Assembly (NCBI GenBank): GCA_052145775.1
Contig: JBKQNY010000131.1
Location: 1 to 17,631 of the forward strand
DNA from: CAVYPR01 sp052145775
Lineage (GTDB): Bacteria > Actinomycetota > Acidimicrobiia > Acidimicrobiales > RAAP-2
DNA length: 17,631 nucleotides
Reading direction: 5' to 3'
The notes beneath the pieces are model-generated. The model saw only the letters and a list, made by a program, of their open reading frames with translations. It searched no databases and was not told where the DNA came from. This document shows, piece after piece, positions 1 through 7,347 of this stretch. Positions within the stretch are counted from its first letter, which is position 1. Each line of letters starts with the position of its first letter. The translations under genes and the position numbers were made by a program.

Positions 1-3
1 GTT

Positions 4-28
4 GGACTCAAGTGGTGACCGCGACAAC
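4..28 (+). repeat. IS30 left terminal inverted repeat
   Basis: This 25-bp segment matches the reverse complement of 1346-1370 at 19 positions. Conserved blocks include CTCAAG/TTCAAG near the outer edge and CGCGACAA at the inner edge. It is followed by a strong ribosome binding site (AGGAGG at 37-42) for the transposase. Confidence 0.8.
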
Positions 29-48
29 TCCTGACCAGGAGGTGTCGC

Positions 49-1366
49 ATGTCCAGGGGCCGGGAGAGGTACCTGCCGTCCGAGTTCGGGGCGGCTGTCG
101 AAGCGGTGCTCGCCGGGGCGAGCTACAAGGCGACCCAGGGAGTAACCGGCGTCCCGGCCAACACGCTGAGGAAGTACGTGGTGCGCCACGGCCTCGAGCG
201 CCGGTCGGTGCCACAACGAGGAGCCAAGGGCGTCCCCGCCACCGTCGTGAAGCTGGCCCTCGATGCACTGGCGAACGGTGCGAGCCGGGAGCAGGCGGCG
301 GAGTCGGCAGGGATGGCGGTATCCACCCTCCGGGCGTACCTGCGTGGCCAGGGTGGGGCGATGTCACCAACATGCACCAGCCGCGCCGGGGAACTGAGCG
401 CGGCCGAGCGCGAGGAGATCAGGGTCGGGGTCACCGCCGGCGAGTCCGACGCGGCCATCGCTGAGCGCATCGGTCGTCACCGCTCGACCGTGTGGCGCGA
501 GATCGCCCGAAACGGCGGGCGGGGGCACTACCGGGCGGCGAAGGCCGAGGTGCGCGCAGGGCAGTCGGCCCTTCGCCCCAAGCCCGCCTGGACCGAGGAC
601 CGCCCGTGGCTGTGGACCGAGGTCCAAGACCTCTTGCGCACCAAGAAGTGGTCGCCCGAGCAGATCGCCAAACGTCTGCGCAAAGACCACCCTGACCAGC
701 CAGAGTGGTGGGTGTCCCACGAATCCATCTACCAGGCGATCTTCATCCAGGCCAAGGGCGAGCTGCGCAAGGAGCTGGCCGCCTGCCTGCGCTCGGGTCG
801 GGCCCGGCCGGCCCCGGACCCGGGTGTCGTCGGGGCGTGGGCAGATCGTGGGCATGGTCAACATCTCAGAGCGCCCCGCCGAGGTCGAGGACCGGGCCGT
901 GCCCGGCCACTGGGAGGGTGACCTGATCATCGGGGAACGGGGCGCCAGTGCGGTGGCCACGTTGGTGGAGCGCACGACGCGTCTCGGCATGCTCATCAAG
1001 GTGGACAACAAGACCGCCGAGCACGTGGCCGCGGCGGTGGCCGACAACGTCGTGCGCCTGCCCGAGCACCTGGCTCGGTCGGTCACCTGGGACCAGGGCA
1101 AGGAGATGGCCTCCCACGCCGCCTTCACGGTCGCCACCGGCATCCAGGTCTACTTCTGCGATCCCCACTCACCTTGGCAGCGCGGCACCAACGAAAACTG
1201 GAATGGCCTCGTCCGCCAGTTCCTCCCCAAGGGGACCGACCTCTCGGTCCACTCCCAAGCCGACCTCGACGAGATCGCCGCCCTGCTCAACGAGCGCCCG
1301 CGCAAGACCCTCGAGTGGGATACTCCAGCGGAGCGATTTAGCGAGCTTGTCGCGTCCATCGCTTGA
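49..1366 (+). pseudogene. IS30-family transposase, frameshifted
   Basis: This is a DDE transposase that would bind the IS ends and catalyse transposition. The first frame starts at ATG 49, six bases after AGGAGG. It encodes two predicted small helix-turn-helix modules (about residues 10-48 and 62-100), then the usual IS30 N-terminal HTH (about 115-165, ending in WREIARNGG) and a linker to about residue 253. The homologous sequence then continues in the +1 frame from about base 809, with VSSGRGQIVGMVNISERP and the catalytic DDE domain. The first Asp is in GHWEGD (920-922), the second in TWDQG (1091-1093) and the Glu in NENWN (1193-1195). The switch falls in a GC run around 803-815 and looks like one extra base. 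If restored, the protein would be about 439 residues. No typical slippery A-tract is present, so I favour an indel over programmed frameshifting; a sequencing error is also possible. A GTG at 824 could start a catalytic-domain-only product. Confidence 0.85.
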
Positions 1367-1370
1367 ATCC
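1346..1370 (-). repeat. IS30 right terminal inverted repeat
   Basis: This is the partner of the repeat at 4-28 (19/25 identities). It contains the last codons and the TGA stop of the transposase reading frame (1364-1366), so coding sequence and transposon end overlap. Confidence 0.8.
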
Positions 1371-1388
1371 GCCCGGCTTTTCACCGGG
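1371..1388 (-). terminator. Hairpin after tRNA-Glu, no U-tract
   Basis: On the minus strand the bases directly after the tRNA form CCCGG-TGAAAAG-CCGGG, a 5-bp GC stem with a 7-base loop, and then run straight into the IS30 end. It may be the tRNA terminator stem with its downstream tract displaced by the insertion. With no T-run, terminator function is uncertain. Confidence 0.4.
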
Positions 1389-1461
1389 TGCCCCCAACGG
1401 GATTCGAACCCGTGTTACCGCCTTGAAAGGGCAGCGTCCTGGGCCGCTAGACGATGGGGGC
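1389..1461 (-). tRNA. tRNA-Glu (anticodon UUC)
   Basis: This 73-nt gene on the minus strand folds into a full cloverleaf. The 7-bp acceptor is GCCCCCA/TGGGGGC with discriminator A. The D arm contains the GTCTAGCGG block typical of bacterial tRNA-Glu. The anticodon stem is CTGCC/GGCGG with loop CTTTCAA, giving anticodon TTC. The variable loop has four bases, and the T arm is ACGGG-TTCGAAT-CCCGT. The 3' CCA is not encoded; the next bases are CCC. It lies 34 bp downstream of ctaA on the same strand, so read-through co-transcription is possible. Besides translation, Glu-tRNA is the precursor of 5-aminolevulinate in the C5 heme pathway, which makes its place beside heme genes suggestive but not proven to matter. 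Confidence 0.96.
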
Positions 1462-1495
1462 GGCGGGGCCTCGCCGGCCCACGGCATTCTGCCAG

Positions 1496-2542
1496 CTATC
1501 GGCCGCTCAGGGCCGCGCTGTCCTCGGGCGGGGCCACCTTCAACGGTCGGGGCTCGCCGCCCTTTGACCGCAGAGTCACCGACGGTTCCTCCGCGACGGG
1601 GACCGCCTCGGGGGCGTGGTAGGTGAGGGCCAGGAAGAACTGGGTGAACCCGACGACGAGGGCCGTGGCCCCGAGCACGTGAAGCTCGACCAGCCCCGCC
1701 GGCAGGTGGGTGAAGTACTGCGTGTAGCCGATCGCTGCCTGGGCCACCAGGACGACGACGAGGATCCTCGCCGCCCTCCGGACGCGCTCGGGCACGTCCA
1801 TGGCGTGGAGGGCGACGGCCAGGGCGAGGGTGACGCCCACGAGGAAGACGGCCAGGGTGGAGTGAAGCTCGGCCATGTCGCGCAGCGCGACGGGGAGGCG
1901 CTTGGCGGCGACCTGGCCCTGGGCCGAGCCGGCGTGGGGCCCGGCCCCGGTGGTGGCGGTCCCCGCCGCCAGCACCAACGTGAGGAGCACGAGCGTTCCC
2001 CTGACGAGGAGGAGGATCGGCCGGGGCACCACGAGGCGCGCGGATCCCGGCGAGTAGTCCCGACCGCAGCGGTGCAGGAGCACGACGGCGTCGACCACGA
2101 GCGGCATCGATGCCATGAAGTGCAGCATCACCAGGTACGGATTGAGCTTGGTGTAGACGACGATGCCGCCCATCACGGCCTGGAGCACCACTCCGGCCAC
2201 CAGGCCGAGGGAGAGCCAGACGAGGTCCCGGCGGTAGGGGCGGCGGCGGAAGGCGGCCATCACGGTGGCGGCCACCACGACGGTGAGCACCACGGTGACC
2301 AGGCGGTTGCCGAACTCCACGAGGGAGTGGAACTGGAGGGGCGGCGTCAGGTGGCCCCGGGTGCAGTCCGGCCAGTCCGAGCAGCCGAGCCCCGAGCCGG
2401 TCAGCCGCACCGCCGCCCCGGTCACCACGATCAGCGAGACCATGACGAGGGAGGCCACGCAGAGGCGCCGGAACCCGGCGGCCGAGACGGTGGGCAGGCG
2501 GGACGCCCGGCCGGTGTGGGGGGTGGGGCTGGGTCCGGACAC
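1496..2542 (-). CDS. ctaA: Heme A synthase (CtaA/Cox15)
   Basis: CtaA is a multi-pass membrane enzyme that oxidises the C8 methyl of heme O to the formyl of heme A for cytochrome aa3-type oxidases. The 348-residue product (for the start chosen) shows the family signature RLTGSGLGCSDWPDC early on, including the extracytoplasmic cysteine pair (about C54 and C60). The four expected heme-ligand histidines are present: H72 (LQFHSLVEFGNR), H141 (LMLHFMAS, read from the frame), H227 (AELHSTLAVF) and H288 (LVELHVLG). About eight hydrophobic helices are visible, and the C-terminal tail of about 40 residues is hydrophilic. The start is uncertain. GTG at 2542 gives an N-terminal leader of about 25 residues, while GTG at 2458 would start just before the first helix. 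The gene is divergent from ctaB, its pathway partner, and upstream of tRNA-Glu on the same strand. Confidence 0.93.
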   Translation of the reverse strand: MSGPSPTPHTGRASRLPTVSAAGFRRLCVASLVMVSLIVVTGAAVRLTGSGLGCSDWPDCTRGHLTPPLQFHSLVEFGNRLVTVVLTVVVAATVMAAFRRRPYRRDLVWLSLGLVAGVVLQAVMGGIVVYTKLNPYLVMLHFMASMPLVVDAVVLLHRCGRDYSPGSARLVVPRPILLLVRGTLVLLTLVLAAGTATTGAGPHAGSAQGQVAAKRLPVALRDMAELHSTLAVFLVGVTLALAVALHAMDVPERVRRAARILVVVLVAQAAIGYTQYFTHLPAGLVELHVLGATALVVGFTQFFLALTYHAPEAVPVAEEPSVTLRSKGGEPRPLKVAPPEDSAALSGR

Positions 2543-2620
2543 TCCGGGCCATCGTACCGGGGCCCGCCGGAGGCCCCCGGTGGGCGTCCGGGCCGTCTGG
2601 TCCGGCGCCGGTGTGGACCG

Positions 2621-2626
2621 TAGGCT
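2621..2626 (+). promoter_or_regulatory. Likely -10 box for leaderless ctaB transcript
   Basis: TAGGCT fits the actinobacterial TANNNT -10 pattern and ends exactly seven bases before the ctaB ATG. No Shine-Dalgarno sequence lies in front of that ATG. This spacing would place transcription start at the A of the start codon. No convincing -35 is visible. Confidence 0.45.
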
Positions 2627-2633
2627 CTGGGCA

Positions 2634-3557
2634 ATGGCAATCCAGGCCCCCGCGCTGCGCGGCGTCCGGGCAGGTGGGGCGCGTCTCGGCGCGTATGTGG
2701 CCCTGACTAAGCCGCGCATCATCGAGCTCCTGCTGGTCACCACCCTGCCCACCATGGTGGTGGCCGAGCGCGGCCTGCCCCCGCTGGGGTTGGTCGTGGC
2801 CACCCTGGTGGGGGGCGCCCTGGCGGCCGGGGGGGCCAACGCCATCAACATGTTCATCGACCGGGACATCGACCGCCTGATGCACCGGACCCGCCGGCGC
2901 CCGCTCGTCACCGGGGCCGTCACCCCCCGGGCGGCGCTGACCTTCGCCCTGGCGCTGGAGGTGGCCGCCTTCTTGGAGCTGTGGCTGGCCGTCAACCTGC
3001 TCTCGGCCGTTCTCGCCGTGTCGGCCACCGCCTTCTACGTCTTCGTCTACACGCTGTGGCTCAAGCGGCGCTCCTCGCAGAACATCGTGATCGGAGGGGC
3101 GGCCGGCGCCGTGCCGGTGCTGGTGGGGTGGGCGGCGGTGACCGGCTCGTTGTCGTGGACCCCGTTGGTCCTCTTCGCCATCATCTTCATCTGGACCCCG
3201 CCGCACTTCTGGGCCCTGGCCGTCCGCTACCGCGACGACTACCAGGCGGCCGACGTGCCGATGCTGCCGGTGGTGGCCTCCATGCGCCGGACCACCGGGC
3301 AGATCCTCGCCTACACGGTCGTGCTGGTGGCGGTGACCCTCCTCTTCGCGCCGGTGGCCGGCATGGGGCTCCTCTACACCTTGACCGCGGCCGTGCTGGG
3401 AGCGGTGTACATCGCCATGGCGGCGCGGCTGTGGGAACGGGCGCGCCGGGACCGGGCCTCCGGCGCCGACGCCATGAGGTTGTTCACCTACTCGATCACC
3501 TACCTCACGCTGCTCTTCGTCGTCATGGCCGTCGACGTCCTCGTCCGGTACCACTGA
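2634..3557 (+). CDS. ctaB: Heme O synthase / protoheme IX farnesyltransferase (CtaB/CyoE)
   Basis: CtaB is a UbiA-superfamily membrane prenyltransferase that adds farnesyl to protoheme to make heme O, the substrate of CtaA. The 307-residue length is typical. It shows ALTKPRIIELLLVTTLP at the N-terminal helix, the Mg-diphosphate-binding motif N72-x3-D76-x3-D80 in NMFIDRDIDRLMHRT followed by RRRPL, then YTLWLKRRSSQNIVIGG, the loop around IIFIWTPPHFWALA, and the second acidic site in YRDDYQAADVPMLPV. Several further hydrophobic helices follow. The start at ATG 2634 matches the family N-terminus and the -10 box just upstream. The stop overlaps the next gene's start (TGATG), so the thioredoxin gene should be translationally coupled. 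The gene is divergent from ctaA. Confidence 0.96.
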   Translation: MAIQAPALRGVRAGGARLGAYVALTKPRIIELLLVTTLPTMVVAERGLPPLGLVVATLVGGALAAGGANAINMFIDRDIDRLMHRTRRRPLVTGAVTPRAALTFALALEVAAFLELWLAVNLLSAVLAVSATAFYVFVYTLWLKRRSSQNIVIGGAAGAVPVLVGWAAVTGSLSWTPLVLFAIIFIWTPPHFWALAVRYRDDYQAADVPMLPVVASMRRTTGQILAYTVVLVAVTLLFAPVAGMGLLYTLTAAVLGAVYIAMAARLWERARRDRASGADAMRLFTYSITYLTLLFVVMAVDVLVRYH

Positions 3558-4261
3558 TGCCCGGGGCGGGGCCCGGCACACCTCCCGGCGACGCCCAGAG
3601 TCCGGTGGTCGCGCTCGACCCCGACCCCCCCGCCGGCGGGGACGGGGGCGCGGGGACGGGGGGTGCGGGCGACGGCACCGGCGGCGGGCCGCCGGGGGGA
3701 CCGCGACGGCCGCGCCCGGTCTTCTTCCTGATCGGGGTCGTGCTGGCCGTTGCCCTGGCCATCGGCCTGTTCACCGGGGTGGGGACCCACTCCTCCCCGG
3801 GCCGGCCCGAGGCCGGCGATCCGGTGCCGACCTTCACCGTGCCCCGCCTGGGTGGCGGGCCGGCGGTGGGGGTGCCGGCCGACGGCGGGGGCAACGGCCG
3901 GCCGGCCGTGCTCCTCTTCTTCGCCAGCTGGTGCGGGCCGTGCCAGAAGGAGATCCCGGCCCTGGCCGCCACCTACCACTCCCAGCAGGTCGCCCGGAGC
4001 CGGCTGGCCCGGGTGGCCCTCGTGGGGGTCGACGGCGACGACGGGACCGCGGCGGCACTCCGTTTCGTGCACACCTCGGGCGTGACCTTCCCGGTCGGCG
4101 TCGACCGGCGCTACACAGTCACCGAGGGGCTCTTCTACTTCACCGGCTTACCCGAGGCGGTCTTCGTGAACGGCGACGGCTCGGTCGCCGCCATCCACTA
4201 CGGCGCGCTCAGCCCGGCGCAGCTGGTCCAGTGGCAGCAGCGACTCCTGACAGGTGGCTGA
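3557..4261 (+). CDS. Membrane-anchored TlpA/ResA-like thioredoxin
   Basis: This 234-residue protein has a cytoplasmic Pro/Gly/Asp-rich segment (1-54), one transmembrane helix (about 55-75) and an extracytoplasmic thioredoxin fold. The active site is FFASWCGPCQKE with C126 and C129. The cis-proline position falls in FTGLPEAVFV (P199). The VGVDGDDGTAAALRFV region matches the usual TlpA/AhpC-TSA layout. Family members reduce disulfides in cytochrome c apoproteins or in the CuA site of cytochrome oxidase. The one-base overlap with ctaB argues for a role in oxidase assembly, though the exact target is inferred. The long low-complexity N-terminus is unusual; a later start cannot be excluded, but the ATG overlapping the ctaB stop is a natural coupled start. 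Confidence 0.88.
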   Translation: MPGAGPGTPPGDAQSPVVALDPDPPAGGDGGAGTGGAGDGTGGGPPGGPRRPRPVFFLIGVVLAVALAIGLFTGVGTHSSPGRPEAGDPVPTFTVPRLGGGPAVGVPADGGGNGRPAVLLFFASWCGPCQKEIPALAATYHSQQVARSRLARVALVGVDGDDGTAAALRFVHTSGVTFPVGVDRRYTVTEGLFYFTGLPEAVFVNGDGSVAAIHYGALSPAQLVQWQQRLLTGG

Positions 4262-4288
4262 GCCGCCGCCCGCCCCGGCGCCGCGTCC

Positions 4289-5029
4289 TCACTCCCAGCG
4301 GAAGGTGAACGCGGCGGCGAGCGGTGCCGCCACGGCCCATGCGGCCAGCACCAGCCACGACCGGGTCGGCACCGGCGTCCCGGTCCCGAGGGCTGCGTGC
4401 AGGCCGTCGGAGAGCGCGGCGGCCGGGAGCGCCCGGGCGAACGCCTGGAGGGGGCCCGGGAGCTTGTCCACCGGCACCACCATCCCGCCCAGCAGGAGCA
4501 GCACCAGGTAGAGGCCGTTGCACGCCGCCAGGTTCACTTCGGCCCGCAGGACGCCGGCCATGAGCAGGCCGATGCCGCCGAAGGCGACGGTGGCCAGCAG
4601 GGCCACGGCCAGCGCCTCGCCCACGGCCGGGCCGGCGCTGCCCGTTCCCCCCGGGTGCCACCCGAGGGCGTAGCCGACCGGCACCAGCACGGCCGCCTGG
4701 ACCACCTCGACCAGGAGCACCGTCGAGATCTTCGCCCCGAGGAGCCGGGGCCGGCCGAGGGGCGTCGCCCCGAGCCGCTTCAGCACCCCGTAGCCGCGCT
4801 CGAATCCGGTGGCGATCCCGAGGGAGACCATCGCCGTCGACATGATGGCCAGCGAGAGGATCCCCGGGACGAGGAACGAGACCGGCTCGGTGGTCCCGGT
4901 GGGCAGCACGTGGACCGTCGAGAAGAAGACCAGGAAGACGACCGGGATCCCGATCGTGAGGAGCAGCGTCTCCCCCCGCCGCAGCGTCATCCAGGTCTCG
5001 GCGCGAACCTGGGCCGCCAGGGGCCTCAC
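4289..5029 (-). CDS. ABC-2 type transporter permease
   Basis: This is the membrane subunit of a two-gene ABC exporter, 246 residues, with about six hydrophobic helices. Recognisable ABC-2 features are an N-terminal amphipathic stretch (AQVRAETWMTLRRGETLLLT), the helix pair around FLVPGILSLAIMSTAMVSLG, the coupling-helix region GFERGYGVLKRLGATPLGR, and the late helices LYLVLLLLGGMVVP and LVLAAWAVAAPLAAAF. The GTG start overlaps the ATPase stop by four bases (GTGA), so the two are translationally coupled. Substrate unknown. Mycobacteria have an ABC exporter next to their heme A synthase homologue (the Rv1456c-Rv1458c neighbourhood), so an envelope or respiratory-assembly role is a reasonable inference. 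The gene converges with the thioredoxin gene across a 27-bp gap. Confidence 0.9.
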   Translation of the reverse strand: MRPLAAQVRAETWMTLRRGETLLLTIGIPVVFLVFFSTVHVLPTGTTEPVSFLVPGILSLAIMSTAMVSLGIATGFERGYGVLKRLGATPLGRPRLLGAKISTVLLVEVVQAAVLVPVGYALGWHPGGTGSAGPAVGEALAVALLATVAFGGIGLLMAGVLRAEVNLAACNGLYLVLLLLGGMVVPVDKLPGPLQAFARALPAAALSDGLHAALGTGTPVPTRSWLVLAAWAVAAPLAAAFTFRWE

Positions 5030-6009
5030 CGCCCGGCCTCGGGGCCCTCTGTGGCCGGGCCGTCCTCGCCGTCCTCGGGCGGTTCGCCGACCGCCGCCAG
5101 GTAGGCCTCCTCGAGAGATCGGCCGGCGCGCAGGTCGGTGAGGGTGGCGTCGCGCCCGGCCAGCCAGGCGGCCAAACGCGCCGTGAGCGCCGGCGAGGCG
5201 CCGGCGGCGATCCGGTAGCGGCCCGGCGGGCCCTCGGTGACGACCGCCCCGAGCTCGGTGCCGAGGGCCGCCACGTCGAGGCCGGCCGGGGCGCCGAAGG
5301 AGACCGTGGCCCCCTCGCTCCCCTCCCCGGCGGCGAGGGCGGCCGGGGTCCCCTGGGCCACGGCCCGCCCGCGGCGGACGATCACCACCCGGTCGGCCAT
5401 GCGCTCGGCCTCGGCCAGCTCGTGGGTGGTGAGCACCACGCACACCCCGCGCCGGGCCAGGCCGGCCACCACGTCGCGCACCGAGAGGCGCCCTTCGGGG
5501 TCGACGCCGGCCGTCGGCTCGTCGAGGAAGACCACCTCGGGGCGGCCGACCAGGGCGAGGGCCAGGGAGAGCCGCTGCTGCTCGCCCCCCGAGAGGTGGC
5601 GCCAGGGGGTGGCCGACACCCGGGTCAGCGACACCAGGTCGAGCAGCCCGGTCACGTCCTCGGGGTCGCCGTAGTAGGAGGCGAACAGGTCGAGCACCCT
5701 GCGGGGACCGAGCATGGGGTAGATCCCGCCGCGCTGGAGCATCACCCCCACCCGGGGCGCCAGCGCCCGGTGGTCGCTCCCCGGGTCGAGGCCGAGGACT
5801 CGCACCCGGCCCTCCGCCGCCCGGCGGTAGCCCTCGAGGGTCTCGACGGTGGACGTCTTCCCCGCACCGTTGGGACCGAGGATGGCCAGCACCTCGCCGG
5901 CCGAGGCGTGGAGCGACAACCCGTCGACCGCGGTGGTGGTGCCGTAGCGGACGACCAACCCCTCCACCTCGACCGCCGGGAGGAGCGGGCTGGTCGGGCG
6001 GGCCGGCAT
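5026..6009 (-). CDS. ABC transporter ATP-binding protein (ABC-2 exporter)
   Basis: This is the ATPase partner of the adjoining permease, 327 residues. Motifs in order are Walker A GPNGAGKT (45-52), the Q-loop at about Q92 (VMLQRGGIYPML), signature LSGGEQQ (139-145), Walker B VVFLDEP (159-165), the D-loop in AGVD and the H-switch H196 in LTTHE. About 100 C-terminal residues form an accessory domain ending in the familiar LTDLRAGRSLEEAYLAAVGE segment of drug/lipid-type ABC-2 ATPases, followed by an acidic tail. The start is ATG 6009, 28 bp from the divergent serS; an upstream in-frame ATG would overlap serS and is less likely. Together with the permease it forms one operon; substrate unknown. 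Confidence 0.92.
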   Translation of the reverse strand: MPARPTSPLLPAVEVEGLVVRYGTTTAVDGLSLHASAGEVLAILGPNGAGKTSTVETLEGYRRAAEGRVRVLGLDPGSDHRALAPRVGVMLQRGGIYPMLGPRRVLDLFASYYGDPEDVTGLLDLVSLTRVSATPWRHLSGGEQQRLSLALALVGRPEVVFLDEPTAGVDPEGRLSVRDVVAGLARRGVCVVLTTHELAEAERMADRVVIVRRGRAVAQGTPAALAAGEGSEGATVSFGAPAGLDVAALGTELGAVVTEGPPGRYRIAAGASPALTARLAAWLAGRDATLTDLRAGRSLEEAYLAAVGEPPEDGEDGPATEGPEAGR

Positions 6010-6021
6010 CGGGCTGCACGC

Positions 6022-6027
6022 TACCGT
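6022..6027 (+). promoter_or_regulatory. Likely -10 box for serS, very short leader
   Basis: TACCGT (TANNNT type) ends ten bases before the serS ATG at 6038. Transcription starting about seven bases after the box would leave a leader of at most a few bases. No Shine-Dalgarno is seen. It lies in the 28-bp gap shared with the divergent ABC operon. Confidence 0.35.
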
Positions 6028-6037
6028 TGGCGCCGGA

Positions 6038-7339
6038 ATGATCGACATCCGAGCGCTGCGCGACGACCCGGGTGCGGTGAAGACCGCCCTCTCGCGGCGG
6101 GGCATCGAGCCGGCCGAGGTCGACCGGCTGTGCGCCCTCGACGCATCGCACCGCGCCGCGCTGGCCCGGCAGGAGTCGCTGCGGGCCGAGGTGAAGGCGA
6201 TCTCCCGGCAGGTGGGCGAGGCCCGCAAGGCCGGGGAGGCGTCACGCGCCGAGGAGCTGGCCGAGCAGAGCCGCCGCCTCGGGGCCGACGAGCGGACGGC
6301 CGCCGCCGAGGCCGACGACCTGGGCGAGCAGGTGCGCACGGCCCTCCTCTACCTGCCCAACCTGCCGTCGGAGGAGGCGCCCGACGGGGCGGGGCCCGAG
6401 GACAACGTGGTGGTGCGGGAGTGGTGGCCGGGCGCAGAGGACGGCGAGGCGGCCCCCGTCCCCGCCGACCACCAGCGGGTGCCCCACTGGGAGGTGGGCG
6501 AGACCCTCGGCCTGCTCGACATGGCCCGCGGCGCCCATCTGGCCGGCTCGATGTTCCCCCTCTACCGCGGGGCCGGGGCCCGGCTGCTGCGGGCGCTCAC
6601 CTCGTTCGCCCTCGAACGCCACGCCGACGCCTACGAGGAGGTGCGGCCGCCCACCCTGGTCCTCACCGAGACCATGACCTCGACCGGCCACCTGCCCAAG
6701 TTCTCCGACGACGCCTACCACGTCGAGCGCGACGACCTCTGGGCCATCCCGACGGCCGAGGTGCCGCTCACCTCGATGCACCGCGACGAGATCCTCGACG
6801 AGGGCGCCCTCCCCGTGCGCCTGACGGCGGTGTCTCAGTGCTTCCGCCGGGAGGCCGGGGCGGCCGGCCGCGACACCCGGGGCCTCCTGCGGGTCCACGA
6901 GTTCGAGAAGGTCGAGCTGTTCGCCTACGCCACGGCCGAGCAGGCCCCGGCCGTCCACGCCGACATCCTGGCCCGGGCCGAGGGGCTGCTGCGGGCCCTC
7001 TCGCTCCGCTACCGCGTCCTGGACCTGTGCTGCGGGGACCTGGGAGGCTCGGCGGCGCGCACCTTCGACCTCGAGGTGTACTCCCCGGGGTGCGAACGGT
7101 GGCTGGAGGTCTCCTCGGTCAGCTGGTTCCGCGACTACCAGGCCCGTCGGGCCAACGTCCGCTACCGCCCCTCCGGCGGCGGGTCGCCGGTCCTGGTGCA
7201 CACCCTCAACGGCTCGGCCCTGGCCTGGGCCCGCATCTGGGCTGCCCTCGTCGAGACCGGCCGCCAGCCCGACGGCTCGGTCCGGTTCCCCGAGTGCCTG
7301 GCGCCGTGGCTGGGATCGACGGTGGTGCCCGCCCCCTGA
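6038..7339 (+). CDS. serS: Seryl-tRNA synthetase
   Basis: This class II synthetase charges tRNA-Ser (and tRNA-Sec) with serine. The 433-residue length is normal. MIDIRALRDDPGAVKTALSRRG is the standard N-terminus. Residues about 35-100 form the tRNA-binding coiled-coil arm (charged and Ala-rich). Motif 1 lies near 180-207, the TAE loop TAEVPLTS at 239-246, and motif 2 at 268-295 (CFRREAGAAGRDTRGLLRVHEFEKVE). Motif 3 begins HTLNGSALAWARIWAALVET (388-407), with conserved Arg399. Some positions depart from the commonest bacterial sequence: CCGDLGG instead of CTGDLG/MG, SVSWFRDYQARR instead of SxSNCxDFQARR, and NGSALAWAR instead of NGSGLAVGR. The whole architecture is intact, so it should be a working housekeeping enzyme. 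It is transcribed away from the ABC operon and converges with the K+ channel gene. Confidence 0.96.
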   Translation: MIDIRALRDDPGAVKTALSRRGIEPAEVDRLCALDASHRAALARQESLRAEVKAISRQVGEARKAGEASRAEELAEQSRRLGADERTAAAEADDLGEQVRTALLYLPNLPSEEAPDGAGPEDNVVVREWWPGAEDGEAAPVPADHQRVPHWEVGETLGLLDMARGAHLAGSMFPLYRGAGARLLRALTSFALERHADAYEEVRPPTLVLTETMTSTGHLPKFSDDAYHVERDDLWAIPTAEVPLTSMHRDEILDEGALPVRLTAVSQCFRREAGAAGRDTRGLLRVHEFEKVELFAYATAEQAPAVHADILARAEGLLRALSLRYRVLDLCCGDLGGSAARTFDLEVYSPGCERWLEVSSVSWFRDYQARRANVRYRPSGGGSPVLVHTLNGSALAWARIWAALVETGRQPDGSVRFPECLAPWLGSTVVPAP

Positions 7340-7347
7340 ACCCCCGG

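Larger units (their letters stand above)
4..1370 (+). mobile_element. IS30-family insertion sequence, complete ends
   Basis: The element is delimited by two imperfect 25-bp terminal inverted repeats, at 4-28 and 1346-1370, which match at 19 of 25 positions when one is reverse complemented. It holds a single transposase locus of the IS30 DDE type. The transposase stop codon lies inside the right repeat, as in many compact insertion sequences. It sits 18 bp beyond the 3' end of tRNA-Glu. Only three bases precede the left repeat in this window (gtt), against gcc after the right repeat, so a target duplication cannot be shown and the true end may lie a base or two outside my limits. The transposase is frameshifted, so this copy is probably not autonomous. 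Confidence 0.85.

Noticed and set aside
800..830. Programmed frameshifting in the IS30 transposase
   Set aside because: No A-tract or other known slippery heptamer, and IS30 transposases are normally one frame; an indel in the GC run is simpler.
1338..3581. Very long open frame (747 codons) on the minus strand across the tRNA, ctaA and ctaB
   Set aside because: It is His/Gly/Arg/Pro-rich with no domain, crosses a tRNA and two clearly real genes on both strands, and is explained by the scarcity of stops in GC-rich DNA.
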